Below are positions 34,331-43,690 of a stretch of 64,000 bases of DNA, piece after piece (positions within the stretch are counted from its first letter, which is position 1; each line of letters starts with the position of its first letter). Both the position numbers and the translations under genes were made by a program. This DNA is from Bacillota bacterium (GTDB lineage Bacteria > Bacillota > Clostridia > Acetivibrionales > DSM-1351), in the NCBI GenBank assembly GCA_023400235.1, contig JAEXFI010000039.1:1-64000 (forward strand), read 5' to 3'. Under the pieces are notes generated by a model that did not search any database, was not told where the DNA came from, and saw nothing but the letters and a program-made list of their open reading frames with translations.

Positions 34331-34597
34331 CTACTTATTAACCAGATAATATATGAAAATGGTCTGAGCCAGGATTATAAATGGAATCAGCGTCATAAAG
34401 TACCAGTTTCTGGTTTTATGATGAAATATAAACAGACCTATGTAAACGCCTATGCTGCCTCCCAATATTGAAAGGAGGAAGAAGGAGCGCTCAGGTATCC
34501 TCCACAGTTTGTTTTTTGCTTTGAATTTATCCAGTGATACAAGTATAAAGCCAAATATATTAAGTACAATCAGTAACGGGATTATATAATTTTGCAT
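34331..34597 (-). CDS. DUF1294 membrane protein
   Basis: 88 residues with three hydrophobic segments. The DUF1294 signature is plain: DKFKAKNKLWRIPERSFF, then LGGSIGVYIGLFIFHHKTRNWYF, with a final helix. Function is unknown in the family. It stands alone, transcribed away from the nucleoside phosphorylase gene. Confidence 0.88.
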   Translation of the reverse strand: MQNYIIPLLIVLNIFGFILVSLDKFKAKNKLWRIPERSFFLLSILGGSIGVYIGLFIFHHKTRNWYFMTLIPFIILAQTIFIYYLVNK

Positions 34598-34798
34598 AAT
34601 CGCACCTCATCCAGTATCTAAAGATGTATTATACTATAATAATACAATATTATACCCCAAAAGTGCCAGCTTTTTCTTAACAGCCTTCAAGTATTTTATC
34701 AGTCGTGGAAGGGACTCTTTTCAGATATGGATAAGATTGACACAGGGGCGAATATATGATAATCTTTCATAAATAAATTTTTGAAACGGAGTCAAGCC

Positions 34799-35113
34799 AT
34801 GGAGAATTTTGAAAATGTGAATATCATAAAGAAGGCAAATGTATATTTTGACGGCAAGGTTACCAGCAGAACAGTGGTATTTGGAAGCGGAGAAAGAAAG
34901 ACCCTTGGCATAATGATGCCCGGCGAGTATGAATTTGGAACGGCAGACAAGGAAATAATTGAGATTTTGGCAGGAAAGCTGGACGTACTGCTGCCAGATG
35001 CAGAAAATTGGCTGGCTGTAGAAGCCGGACAGGAGTTCGAGGTAAAGTCAAATTCCAAATTCCAGCTCAAGGTAAAGGAACTGACAGACTACTGCTGCTC
35101 ATATATCAAATAA
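34799..35113 (+). CDS. ppnP: Pyrimidine/purine nucleoside phosphorylase, PpnP (DUF1255) family
   Basis: 104 residues from ATG 34799 (CGGAG nine bases upstream). A small cupin: NVYFDGKVTSRTVVF, KTLGIMMPGEYEFGTADKE and VEAGQEFEVKSNSKFQLKV match the PpnP family, which phosphorolyses several nucleosides. Slightly longer than the E. coli protein (94), with a C-terminal DYCCSYIK. Monocistronic; a terminator follows. Confidence 0.88.
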   Translation: MENFENVNIIKKANVYFDGKVTSRTVVFGSGERKTLGIMMPGEYEFGTADKEIIEILAGKLDVLLPDAENWLAVEAGQEFEVKSNSKFQLKVKELTDYCCSYIK

Positions 35114-35129
35114 AAAAATTGATTAAAAG

Positions 35130-35164
35130 GCATGTCATTATTTTATATGACATGCTGTTTTTAT
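35130..35164 (+). terminator. Terminator after ppnP
   Basis: GCATGTCAT (35130-35138) pairs with ATGACATGC (35147-35155), followed by a broken T-run. Confidence 0.75.
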
Positions 35165-35250
35165 TTCGGGCCTTTTGAAGCCGGCAGACAATTTGTAAAA
35201 TCCTGAGTATTTGTATATAATAGTTTAAAACAGTGAGCAAGGAGGCCTAT

Positions 35251-35697
35251 ATGAAATTTGACTTACTGGACTTGAGCTTTTTTGGCGTATTTCTGAAGAT
35301 AATACTTATCATAATAATATATATAATCATAGTTCAGGCCCTTAAAATTATGTCCAGAGATGTTAAGCGGGGGCTGAAGGATGGGAAGAATCTTGGTTGG
35401 AGGCTTAAGCTTGTATATCCAGGAGATGGAGGAGCTTTTGCTGAAGGAGATAGCATCCCCATTGGCAACAAGCTGACTATAGGAAGAAACAGGCAAAACC
35501 AGATGGTACTGCCGTCACCGTCTGTTTCCAACTTTCATGCAAAAATATATTTCGAAGACGGACGCTATATGCTGGAGGATCTAAACTCCACCAACGGCAC
35601 CTTTATAAATGGTGTCATGGTTGATAAAAAAAGCTTGCAGCCTGGAGATGAGATAAGTATATCTCAAACAGTACTGGTTGTTTCTGATGACGTGTAG
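35251..35697 (+). CDS. Membrane-anchored FHA-domain protein
   Basis: 148 residues from ATG 35251 behind AAGGAGG. One N-terminal membrane helix (FGVFLKIILIIIIYIIIVQAL) is followed by a basic linker and an FHA domain at about 60-145: TIGRNRQNQMVLP, SVSNFHAKIYF and LEDLNSTNGTFING. FHA domains bind phosphothreonine. It heads an operon with an FtsW/SpoVE-type glycosyltransferase and a penicillin-binding protein, an arrangement best known from actinobacterial fhaB-rodA-pbpA. It may recruit a Ser/Thr-kinase signal to wall synthesis. No kinase gene is in the window. Confidence 0.9.
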   Translation: MKFDLLDLSFFGVFLKIILIIIIYIIIVQALKIMSRDVKRGLKDGKNLGWRLKLVYPGDGGAFAEGDSIPIGNKLTIGRNRQNQMVLPSPSVSNFHAKIYFEDGRYMLEDLNSTNGTFINGVMVDKKSLQPGDEISISQTVLVVSDDV

Positions 35698-35699
35698 CT

Positions 35700-35853
35700 A
35701 AGTCAATTACCATAGGCTAAAAGCCAATGGTTAGGATTTGAAAAGCCTCCTGAAGTACAGATTCTTTAAAACCTAGCCGTTGAAACCTGTGAAATAAAAT
35801 GCTTGAAAGCCATATTCAACCTTGAGGGCTAAGGTTTCAACCGTAATTGACTT
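35700..35853 (+). ncRNA. AAGTCAATTAC element, copy 1: candidate structured leader before ftsW
   Basis: Bounded by AAGTCAATTAC (35700-35710) and GTAATTGACTT (35843-35853), which are exact reverse complements. Inside, TTGAAA (35803-35808) can pair with TTTCAA, and AACCTT (35818-35823) pairs with AAGGTT (35831-35836) around a 7-base loop. Copy 2 at 52000-52101 keeps the ends, the TTTAAAACC...TGCTTGAAAGC core and a 7-base-loop hairpin at the same place with different paired bases. Copy 1 has about 50 extra bases after the 5' arm. Not matched to a family I know. Confidence 0.55.
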
Positions 35854-35854
35854 T

Positions 35855-37117
35855 ATGAAAGGAATTGCTGCCCGACTGTTTTTACGGCAGAATGATACAA
35901 TGACAAAACGACTGAGAACCTTACAGCTTTTAATATATTTATTCATATTTTTCGGCTTTTTAAACCTGGCTTTTCTGGGAAAACCAATAGACCCCAGAGC
36001 GGGAGTGTTTTTTGTAGTTATAACCGTTATTGTTGCAGTAACCTCCTGGGTGCTCAAAAAGTATTATCCTATGGGTGACAGACTCATATTTCTCCTGGCG
36101 TCCCTGCTTTGCTCCGTGGGAATCATAATGCTGTTCAGGCTGGACAGGGCTGTTGCTGTAAGGCAGCTTGCCTGGCTGGTAATAGGTATAGTCATGTTCC
36201 TCTTTGTGGTGCTCTATCTTAAAAGGGGACTGGTAAAGTATGCGAAATACAGATATGTGTTTCTGGCGGGGACTATATTGTTCATGGCAATGGCCACCTT
36301 TATCGGCGTGGAAATACTGGGAGCTAAGAACTGGGTCAAAATAGGGCAATATAGTTTTCAGCCCTCAGAATTCGGAAAAATATTTCTTATTCTTTATCTG
36401 TCCACTGCCCTGTCCAATATAACCTCAAGGAAACAGCTTATTGAGCCGGGTATTGTAATAGTAGCGGCACTGGGCTTCATGGTGCTCCAGAGAGACCTGG
36501 GGACAGCCCTGATAATATTTGCGGTGGCTGTGACCATGGTATATCTGGCAACGTCCAAAAAGCTCTATGTAATGATTTCCCTTGGTTTGTTCAGCGGAGG
36601 AGGACTGGCCAGCTATGCCGTTTTTGACCATATCAGAAGGCGTTTTATGATATGGCTCAATCCCTGGGATTATGTCTATAACGAAAGCTACCAACTGGTG
36701 CAATCCATGTATGCCATCGCAATGGGCGGCCTTTTCGGAAGAGGCTTGGGTATGGGACATCCCGGCTATGTGGCTGTCAATGAATCCGACTTTATTTTTT
36801 CGGTTATATGTGAAGAAATGGGACTTTTAATGGGCCTGGCCGTATTAATACTGCATTTTCTCCTGTTTTACAGATCCATCAGGAGTGCCATACATGCTGA
36901 GAATAATTTTACAAAGCTTCTGACTGCGGGACTCAGCGTCATGACAGCTACTCAGACGCTTGTAATAGTAGGCGGTGTAACCGGGTTTATTCCATTGACG
37001 GGAATAACGCTTCCTTTTGTAAGCTACGGGGGAACGTCACTGTTAATAAGCTTTCTGGCTTTAGGCATAATACAAAAGGTATCTGAAGGGGACGAAGGTG
37101 ATACTCAGGATGGATAA
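35855..37117 (+). CDS. FtsW/RodA/SpoVE-family peptidoglycan glycosyltransferase
   Basis: About 420 residues. The start is uncertain: ATG 35855 directly follows the repeated leader element but lacks a ribosome site. ATG 35900 also lacks one, and AAAGGA at 35858 points to a start in between. About ten membrane helices are present. SEDS hallmarks: GAKNWVKIGQYSFQPSEFGKI, RRFMIWLNPWDYVYNESYQ, GRGLGMG, NESDFIFSVICEEMG and LPFVSYGGTSLL. It polymerises lipid II and works with a class B PBP, here encoded by the overlapping next gene. Confidence 0.92.
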   Translation: MKGIAARLFLRQNDTMTKRLRTLQLLIYLFIFFGFLNLAFLGKPIDPRAGVFFVVITVIVAVTSWVLKKYYPMGDRLIFLLASLLCSVGIIMLFRLDRAVAVRQLAWLVIGIVMFLFVVLYLKRGLVKYAKYRYVFLAGTILFMAMATFIGVEILGAKNWVKIGQYSFQPSEFGKIFLILYLSTALSNITSRKQLIEPGIVIVAALGFMVLQRDLGTALIIFAVAVTMVYLATSKKLYVMISLGLFSGGGLASYAVFDHIRRRFMIWLNPWDYVYNESYQLVQSMYAIAMGGLFGRGLGMGHPGYVAVNESDFIFSVICEEMGLLMGLAVLILHFLLFYRSIRSAIHAENNFTKLLTAGLSVMTATQTLVIVGGVTGFIPLTGITLPFVSYGGTSLLISFLALGIIQKVSEGDEGDTQDG

Positions 37118-38522
37118 TCTGACTGTTAATATAAAACGGGTAATGGTGATTTTTCTTATAGTATTTGTGATTCTTATAAGCTACCTGGCATATTTCACGC
37201 TTTTCAGAGGCCCGGAAATATCTACCCGGCCTGATAACAGAAGAATGTGGGATATACGCAACAAGGTGGTCAGGGGCACCATATATGACAGAAATGGAAA
37301 AGAGCTTTCGGTCAGTGATAAAGCAAAAAACGGAAACTATAAAAGGAGCTACAAAGGAGGACCTGCAACAGCACAGGTGCTTGGCTACTATGATCCCCAG
37401 TATGGCATTTCAGGGCTTGAGAACCTGTATGACAGCTATCTGTCCAGCAACATATCCGCCTCTCTTGCAGCATGGGTGGGTAATGGCTTTAAAGAGGTGA
37501 ATAAAAAGGGCGACGATGTATACACCAGTCTGGATTTGGGTTTGCAGCAGGCGGCATATGATGCCCTGGGCTCATCCAGGGGCTCGGTTGTGGTTATAAA
37601 GGTTGACACAGGGGAGATACTGGCCATGGTGTCCAAGCCTTCCTACGACCCCAACAAGCTGGAAACCGTATGGAAAAAGCTAAGTGAGGACCCCAACAGG
37701 CCTCTTTTGAACAGGTCTGTCTCTGGTCTGTATCCTCCTGGCTCTACCTTCAAGGTGGTAACCGGTATAAGCGCTCTTGAAAATATCAGCGGTATTGTGG
37801 AGGAGACTTTTAACGACCAGGGAAAGCTGGTGCTTGGGAAAGATTATACTTTGAGTAATGACCAGGGAAAGGCAATGGGCAAAATCAACTTTGAACAGGC
37901 CATGATCAAATCCAGCAACGTATTCTTTGGAAACCTGGGTATACGTCTTGAAGATAAGCTTTATAAAACTGCCGGTAGATTTGGTTTTAACAGAAATATA
38001 CCAGCAGACGGTATTATAATAGACAACAGCAGATTTCCTAAATATAAGGCTTCGGAAAAAGGGAATCTGGCTCAGGCCGGAATAGGTCAGGCTGAAATTC
38101 TGGCAACTCCGGTGCAGATGGCCTTGGTCGCACAGACCGTGGCAAACGGAGGAACCATGATGAAGCCCGTATTGGTGAACAAGGTGGTCAATTACGACGG
38201 GAAAACCGTCAAGGAACTTAAGCCTTCCGCACTGGAACAGGTTACCTCTGAGGGCTATGCCGCTGAAATAGGCCGCTACATGCGGGAGGTTGTGGAAAAG
38301 GGGACAGGTACAAGAGCTCAGGTGAGCGGTGTCCAGGTGTGTGGTAAAACCGGCACTGCACAGCATGTGGAAAGCAAAACGCCCCATAGCTGGTTTATAG
38401 GTTTCGCACCCTATAAGAATCCTCAGATAGCCCTTGCGGTCATTGTGGAGGAAGGCGGCTACGGCGGTACAGCAGCGGCAAAAATTTCTGCCGCCGTAAT
38501 GGGCAGATACTTTAAAAAGTAA
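37110..38522 (+). CDS. Class B penicillin-binding protein (PbpA-like transpeptidase)
   Basis: 470 residues from ATG 37110, with AGGTGA 8 bases upstream and inside the end of the ftsW-like gene (GTG 37098 is an alternative). A single N-terminal membrane helix, a short dimerisation domain and the transpeptidase domain follow. The active-site SxxK is PPGSTFK, SxN is SSNVFFGNLG and KTG is CGKTGTAQH. The small N-terminal part resembles PbpA of actinobacteria rather than the larger FtsI/PBP2. It cross-links peptidoglycan as partner of the SEDS protein. Last gene of the FHA-FtsW-PBP operon. Confidence 0.92.
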   Translation: MDNLTVNIKRVMVIFLIVFVILISYLAYFTLFRGPEISTRPDNRRMWDIRNKVVRGTIYDRNGKELSVSDKAKNGNYKRSYKGGPATAQVLGYYDPQYGISGLENLYDSYLSSNISASLAAWVGNGFKEVNKKGDDVYTSLDLGLQQAAYDALGSSRGSVVVIKVDTGEILAMVSKPSYDPNKLETVWKKLSEDPNRPLLNRSVSGLYPPGSTFKVVTGISALENISGIVEETFNDQGKLVLGKDYTLSNDQGKAMGKINFEQAMIKSSNVFFGNLGIRLEDKLYKTAGRFGFNRNIPADGIIIDNSRFPKYKASEKGNLAQAGIGQAEILATPVQMALVAQTVANGGTMMKPVLVNKVVNYDGKTVKELKPSALEQVTSEGYAAEIGRYMREVVEKGTGTRAQVSGVQVCGKTGTAQHVESKTPHSWFIGFAPYKNPQIALAVIVEEGGYGGTAAAKISAAVMGRYFKK

Positions 38523-38563
38523 CGGAAATTCATTGTGGGAAGTAACACAGCCTCAAAACACTG

Positions 38564-40741
38564 CTATTTAAGTTTTGACAGTACTACGGCAATTTCTGCT
38601 CTGGTGGCCATGGCTCTTGGATTGAGTTTTGAGCCCGAGCCGCTTACAATACCGTTTTTGACCATAACTGCCAGGGCTTCTCTTGCATAGCTGCTGATTT
38701 GTGAGGAATCTGTAAATTTATCAAGTTCAGAAACGTCTGCCGGTGTCAGAGAAATCCCCGCAGCCTGTATTCCCTTATAGACCTGCACCAGCATATCCTG
38801 CCTCGATATATTTGTCTTTGGTTCAAATTTTCCGTTTCCCGTCCCTGAGGTAATCCCCAGGGATTTTGCAGCTCCAATGGCACTATAGTAATATGAGTCC
38901 CGGGGTACATCCATGAAGTTATCCACCACTTGTCCCTTCAGCTCCAGAGACTTTGTCAGCATGAGCAGAAAGTCACCGCGTTTCGTGTTGCTCATGGGAA
39001 GAAAGGAATTTTGCCCTGCACCTGCGACCACACCTCTCTCGTACAGTCTGTCAATGGCGTCTATAGCCCAGTAGACATTTTGCCCCACATCGTTGAAATA
39101 CTTGGAGTTACTGCCTAGGACAAGTCCCTTGCTCTGGTTGTGCAGCCTGTCCAGGGAGGAAACCACATAAGTGACTCCACTCATTGAAGCCCGGGAGACA
39201 TCGGTAAACTGCTGTATGCCGGAGGTTGTTTTTCTTACGGTAGCAATAAGCCTTTTTGAACTCTCCTGAGAAGTTATGTCGGGAGTTTCACCGCTTGAGT
39301 ACCTGTATATTGCATAATACGCTGTTGCAGTGTCGTTGTCCGTCCAGGTGAGCCTTACACCTGCGGAGTTCAAGCCAATAGTTCCTTCTGTGGGAAGAAC
39401 GGGAGCTCTCCCTCCTTTCCAGGGCATGACGGGAACAAGTGTAACAGAGGCCCACAAATCAGTCTGCAAGGCAGCTGAGACGGCCTGTCTGGGACTTTCA
39501 AAAAAATTGTTCATTCTGAACATGACACTGCCCTTTATATCAGGATGAACAGTATTAAGCTTTATTTGACGTGATATCTCAGGGAGCCCGTTTTCAAGGG
39601 AGAAGTCCCTGTCGCTGGAGGTGCCTTCTTCATTCACCTTGTACAGGGCCTGTCCTATATATAAGTGCACCTTCTTGTTCCGTACTGTTTTAGCCCACCA
39701 ATCCGCCAGCACTCCATAGGGAGCAGCCGGGTTTGCGTATGTAAAGTATATCTGGGGACAGATATAGTCTATGAGCTCCTCATTTACCCATTTTCTTGTG
39801 TCTGCATAGCATTTGTCGTAGTTTGTATAAGAGGAATTTGTATCTGAACCTGCGGGATCATCTTTTTTATTGCGCCATATGGCGGAGGGGCTGACACCGA
39901 ATTTGACCCAGGGCTTAGCCGTCCGGATTTTGGAAGACAGCTCCTTTATAAGAAGATATGTATTGTTCCTTCTCCAGTCTGCTTTTTTTGAAAATTGACC
40001 ATTGTTGTATTTTTGAAAGGTTCCATCGTCTCCCATTTCATTTGCAGCTGCTTCATAGTAGAAGTAATCGTCAAAATGTACTCCGTCTATATCGTATTTG
40101 TTTACCACTTCCATGACGCAATCTTCCACCCATTTTCTGGCAGCAGGAATTCCGGGATCTATAACAAACCTTTTATTGGCAGTCCGGATCCAGTCAGGAT
40201 GTTCCTTATAAACACTTTTTGCAATATTGAGAGAGTTTTTTGTTGCTTCGCCGGTATCCATGGATACTCTGTAGGGATTAAACCAGGCGTGGAGCTCAAG
40301 ATTTCTTTTGTGAGCTTCGTCAATGGCAAACTGCAAGGGATCAAAACCCGGAGCCTTTCCAAAGGTTCCGGTAAGATACCGTGACCACGGTACCAGCTCG
40401 GACGCATACAAGGCATCACTTGTGGAGCGGACCTGTAAAAATACCGCATTCATATTTAGAGAAACGGCTTTGTCCAGCAATAATATCAGTTCTTCCTTGG
40501 ATTTTTGAATTCTTAAGTTGTTATCAGTAATTGCCCTCGTTTTGGGGGAAGGCCAGTCAAGATTTGCCACAGTGCTGATCCAAGCCCCCCTCAATTGACT
40601 TTTGGTTACCGGAGTATAGGCCGGTATATACTTGGAGTAGTCATCCCAGGCTGCTGCCAGAGCCTGGAAAGGAAGCAGCAGACAAAGGAAGAGTACCAGA
40701 GTTGTTTTTATGACCTGTACCCGAAAAGCATTTTTATTCAT
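38564..40741 (-). CDS. Secreted GHL10 (DUF187) glycoside-hydrolase-like protein with S-layer homology domains
   Basis: 725 residues from ATG 40741, where GAGGGGAT is upstream; the frame extends 38 codons further without a site. The signal peptide is TTLVLFLCLLLPFQALAAAW. Residues about 40-370 are the GHL10 barrel (LRGAWISTVANLDWPSP, HAWFNPYRVS, DGVHFDDYFYYE, CPQIYF). A fibronectin-III-like region follows at about 430-520 (LTWTDNDTATAYYAIYRYSS). Three SLH domains (about 540-725) end the protein and should fix it to the wall. The substrate is probably a wall or matrix glycan. Confidence 0.92.
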   Translation of the reverse strand: MNKNAFRVQVIKTTLVLFLCLLLPFQALAAAWDDYSKYIPAYTPVTKSQLRGAWISTVANLDWPSPKTRAITDNNLRIQKSKEELILLLDKAVSLNMNAVFLQVRSTSDALYASELVPWSRYLTGTFGKAPGFDPLQFAIDEAHKRNLELHAWFNPYRVSMDTGEATKNSLNIAKSVYKEHPDWIRTANKRFVIDPGIPAARKWVEDCVMEVVNKYDIDGVHFDDYFYYEAAANEMGDDGTFQKYNNGQFSKKADWRRNNTYLLIKELSSKIRTAKPWVKFGVSPSAIWRNKKDDPAGSDTNSSYTNYDKCYADTRKWVNEELIDYICPQIYFTYANPAAPYGVLADWWAKTVRNKKVHLYIGQALYKVNEEGTSSDRDFSLENGLPEISRQIKLNTVHPDIKGSVMFRMNNFFESPRQAVSAALQTDLWASVTLVPVMPWKGGRAPVLPTEGTIGLNSAGVRLTWTDNDTATAYYAIYRYSSGETPDITSQESSKRLIATVRKTTSGIQQFTDVSRASMSGVTYVVSSLDRLHNQSKGLVLGSNSKYFNDVGQNVYWAIDAIDRLYERGVVAGAGQNSFLPMSNTKRGDFLLMLTKSLELKGQVVDNFMDVPRDSYYYSAIGAAKSLGITSGTGNGKFEPKTNISRQDMLVQVYKGIQAAGISLTPADVSELDKFTDSSQISSYAREALAVMVKNGIVSGSGSKLNPRAMATRAEIAVVLSKLK

Positions 40742-40892
40742 TTTTATCCCCTCGAATATAACCTTGACCCTGTTTTTTAGTATTTTTGATGTATAGTCTC
40801 TTAAGAAAGTGCTTGTAAAGTAAAAGGTGTATTGTGGTTTACATAAAACAGGCAAAGGCTGATAAAGTACCTGCTAAATTAACCCGTTGTGC

Positions 40893-40966
40893 TTGAAGCT
40901 TGTCCGGGAGTGAACAGCATTCTCTCCCTGTTATCACATTCTCAATTAGCACTACAGGTTAAATTA
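40893..40966 (-). repeat. 74-bp dispersed intergenic element, copy B
   Basis: Reverse complement of copy A (32606-32679) with six transitions in the central 69 bases. It lies between the SLH gene and the terminator of the EmrB-like gene. The remainder of 40742-41031 shows no ORF or other recognised element. Confidence 0.85.
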
Positions 40967-41031
40967 AAGTCCATGCCTATATGTTAAGGTATGGACCATA
41001 CAACGTCAATGCTATGCTCAATAGTGTAAAT

Positions 41032-41076
41032 AAAATGTAAAGAGCCGGCAGTATAAAAGCCGGCTCTTTACATTTT
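41032..41076 (-). terminator. Strong terminator of the exporter operon
   Basis: An 18-base perfect stem, AAAATGTAAAGAGCCGGC (41032-41049) with its complement (41059-41076), around a 9-base loop. On the minus strand it follows the exporter stop by four bases and ends in a T-rich stretch. Confidence 0.9.
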
Positions 41077-41080
41077 ATGA

Positions 41081-43081
41081 CTACATTTGTTTTATGGAAG
41101 GCTCCCGGTACATAAGCAGCAGAAGTATGGAAAGGATACAGAAAACCGAAACAGTCAGATACATTTGCTTAAAGCCTGTGCTTAATGAGCTTTGGAAGGA
41201 TTCCTGGAGCTGGGGCTTCATTTCTTCGAGTTTTTTCAGGTAATCTTTCTCTGCTTCTTCAAAGGCAGCTGGAACTATTTTTTTCAATTCTTCCATTTTA
41301 GCTATTGAGTCTTCCAGGACGGCCTTTTGCTGCTTCATGGCAGTTACTGCTGCCGACATGTCATTCTGACTATTTGCAGCCCTACCTTGCATTTGTGATA
41401 TTGCGGCATCAATTCCGTAAATACCCTTGCTTATACCGTCAATTCCATTTTGCAGGCCTGCTTGTATTTGCTCAACAACCTGTGGAGTATTCCGGTCATA
41501 CATAAAAACAGATATTTCCTTTGCCTTTTCTGTTATATTAGTCACATCCGAGGACTGCAAAGACTTTAAAAGCTCTTTAGGGAGGCTGCCGGTGCTGCCT
41601 CCGGCAAATTTTATGCCGCTGGCCTTGCTCAGGTCGGGAATCTCAACATCTTTAAGCATTGCAGCCATCCTGGGATCCTTTTTCATGTCCTCAAAGGTTT
41701 TCTTAAGCTCCTCTGCCTGTGATATTACCGGTGCCACAGGCTGGGGGAGCAGTGCAAGCAGGTCATGCTGGGCCACAATTCCCGCCTGGGAGATGAAGCC
41801 TATCATGATTGAGGGAGCAATAACCGTTCCGATGGATCTCACCAGCGATAGTGTGGCCAGTGCAGAATTTGCATTCTCCTTTTTGGTATTTCCCAGCATC
41901 ATGTAATTGAGAGGTGAACCCATGACAAAACCCAGACCAGTACCTATAAGTGCCAGACTTACAAGTACTGTGGGCAGGTTGTTTGTCCGGGTTGCCACAA
42001 AGGCCAGAAACAGTGAGCCTGCCAGAGATACCATAAAGCCTCCTGACAGTATCTTTCCGGCCCCGTACCTATCCACCAGCCTGCCGCTTAAGGGGGCGCC
42101 TATGGCTGTAAACAGGCCCAGTATTGTAACAAAATATCCTCCCTTGCCGGTTGCGATATGGAGTGCATTTTCCGAAAATTGAGGCACGAATATCATACCC
42201 ATCATGCAAATACCTGTAAAGAAGCCAACTGACAGGGTTATTAGCACCCTGGGGGTGGTAAAGTACTTCAGATTTAGTATGGGGTCCTGAGCACGTCTCT
42301 CAATGATTATAAATACCGGCAAAAGCAGCAGGAATAATATGAGGAAGGGATATACATCTGTGGTACGCAAGGTGGAGGTGAAGTTAAAAAAGTCAATGTT
42401 CTTTAGTCCGTATATCAAAGACATTATCATGCAAATAATTGTAATAGTACCCAAAATATCAATTTTGCCGGGCTGCTGGGTATCTTTGTTCAAAGGCAGG
42501 AAAATAATACCGAAAATAATAATAACAATACTGATGGGCAGGTTTATATAAAACAGAAACTGCCAGTTTTCAATACCGAAAATATCCAGAATCGCACTTC
42601 CCAGAGATGAGCCCAGTATGTTTGCAAGCCCGTATACACCTCCCAGAAGTCCCAGAGCCATACCCTTTTTGTTTTCAGGGAAGGAGGTTCCAAACTCTGC
42701 ATTGGCTATGGGCATTATTCCTCCGCCTCCTATAGCCTGTATAACACGGCCGGTCAGGAGCATGGGAAAGCTGCTGAAGTTTGAGGAAAGGCCGCAGATA
42801 AGTGAACCTATTCCAAATAAAGTTATGCAAATCAGATAAATATTCTTTCTTCCCAGCCTGTCTGCCAGCTTTCCAGATACAGGTATGGAAGCTGCATAAG
42901 CCAGAGTGAAAATAGTAATCATCCAGATGCCGAGTTTGTCTCCAACTCCAAGATTAGCCTGAATGACTGTTCTGGCAGGGGTAATGATTCCGGTGTCAAT
43001 GGCTCCCATAAATATTCCCAGCATGTACAGGAACATTATCATTCCAAGTTTTGGTTTTGCCTGATTGTTGTCACGTGCCAT
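41081..43081 (-). CDS. EmrB/QacA-family MFS exporter with a large helical loop
   Basis: 666 residues from ATG 43081 (AAAGGAGA seven bases upstream). Fourteen membrane helices are predicted, with DTGIITPARTVIQ and SGKLADRLGRKNIY. DHA2 exporters normally have about 480-510 residues. The extra length lies between helices 13 and 14, roughly residues 445-640. It is polar and largely helical, with coiled-coil-like stretches (MKQQKAVLEDSIAKMEELKK). It would face outside the membrane. This recalls YhgE/Pip-like exporters with extracellular helical domains. It is encoded after, and 16 bases from, a TetR regulator, so the pair is an inducible efflux unit. Confidence 0.9.
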   Translation of the reverse strand: MARDNNQAKPKLGMIMFLYMLGIFMGAIDTGIITPARTVIQANLGVGDKLGIWMITIFTLAYAASIPVSGKLADRLGRKNIYLICITLFGIGSLICGLSSNFSSFPMLLTGRVIQAIGGGGIMPIANAEFGTSFPENKKGMALGLLGGVYGLANILGSSLGSAILDIFGIENWQFLFYINLPISIVIIIFGIIFLPLNKDTQQPGKIDILGTITIICMIMSLIYGLKNIDFFNFTSTLRTTDVYPFLILFLLLLPVFIIIERRAQDPILNLKYFTTPRVLITLSVGFFTGICMMGMIFVPQFSENALHIATGKGGYFVTILGLFTAIGAPLSGRLVDRYGAGKILSGGFMVSLAGSLFLAFVATRTNNLPTVLVSLALIGTGLGFVMGSPLNYMMLGNTKKENANSALATLSLVRSIGTVIAPSIMIGFISQAGIVAQHDLLALLPQPVAPVISQAEELKKTFEDMKKDPRMAAMLKDVEIPDLSKASGIKFAGGSTGSLPKELLKSLQSSDVTNITEKAKEISVFMYDRNTPQVVEQIQAGLQNGIDGISKGIYGIDAAISQMQGRAANSQNDMSAAVTAMKQQKAVLEDSIAKMEELKKIVPAAFEEAEKDYLKKLEEMKPQLQESFQSSLSTGFKQMYLTVSVFCILSILLLLMYREPSIKQM

Positions 43082-43097
43082 AAAAAAGTCTCCTTTA

Positions 43098-43673
43098 CTA
43101 AATAGTTTCATCTGCCAATTGGTTTAGCAGAGCTGCAAGAGCCGGTCTGATTCTGCTGAACTCAGCTTCTTCATTTGAGTATGAAATAAGCACATGGGCT
43201 ATGATATCACTGGTGTCCCTGGCCTCCCGGGTATGCTGCTCTTTCCCGGCAGCCGGCTGTACAAGGGCCAGGACCTTTTCAGATATCTGATTTCGCAGCA
43301 GCTTTCTTTTCTCGTTGAGCTTGCTCATATTCATTTCTTCAGTATTTTCAACAGGATGAGTCTGAAACCATTTTCCATGAACATTGATCATAAAATTATT
43401 CAGTTCATCATATATAATTTTCAGCTTGTCAATCCCGGATCCAGGATGCCGTGTATTCTGGTCAATCCTTCTCAGCATGAGCTTCCATTCGTTCAGGAGT
43501 ATTTCTGCGATTATCTGGTTTTTTGAGCTGTAGTAGTTGTATACGGTTCCTGTAGCCACGCCGCACCTGGCGGCAATGTTCCGTATATTCAGCTCGGCAT
43601 AGCCTGTTTCTTTTATAAGCTGGCGTGTGACTGTCAGAATATCCTCTTTTACATTGGTTAGATTCTTAGGCAT
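43098..43673 (-). CDS. TetR-family repressor
   Basis: 191 residues. The N-terminal helix-turn-helix is typical (LIKETGYAELNIRNIAARCGVATGTVYNYYSSKNQIIAEIL). The ligand domain is not conserved. A perfect 7-1-7 palindrome lies 18 bases before the start, so autoregulation together with the exporter gene is likely. The start ATG 43673 is preceded by AAAGGAGATC on the minus strand. Confidence 0.92.
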   Translation of the reverse strand: MPKNLTNVKEDILTVTRQLIKETGYAELNIRNIAARCGVATGTVYNYYSSKNQIIAEILLNEWKLMLRRIDQNTRHPGSGIDKLKIIYDELNNFMINVHGKWFQTHPVENTEEMNMSKLNEKRKLLRNQISEKVLALVQPAAGKEQHTREARDTSDIIAHVLISYSNEEAEFSRIRPALAALLNQLADETI

Positions 43674-43690
43674 AATTGATCTCCTTTTAT

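Noticed and set aside
37680..38387. Long minus-strand frame
   Set aside because: Antisense shadow of the penicillin-binding protein gene, which carries all three active-site motifs on the plus strand.
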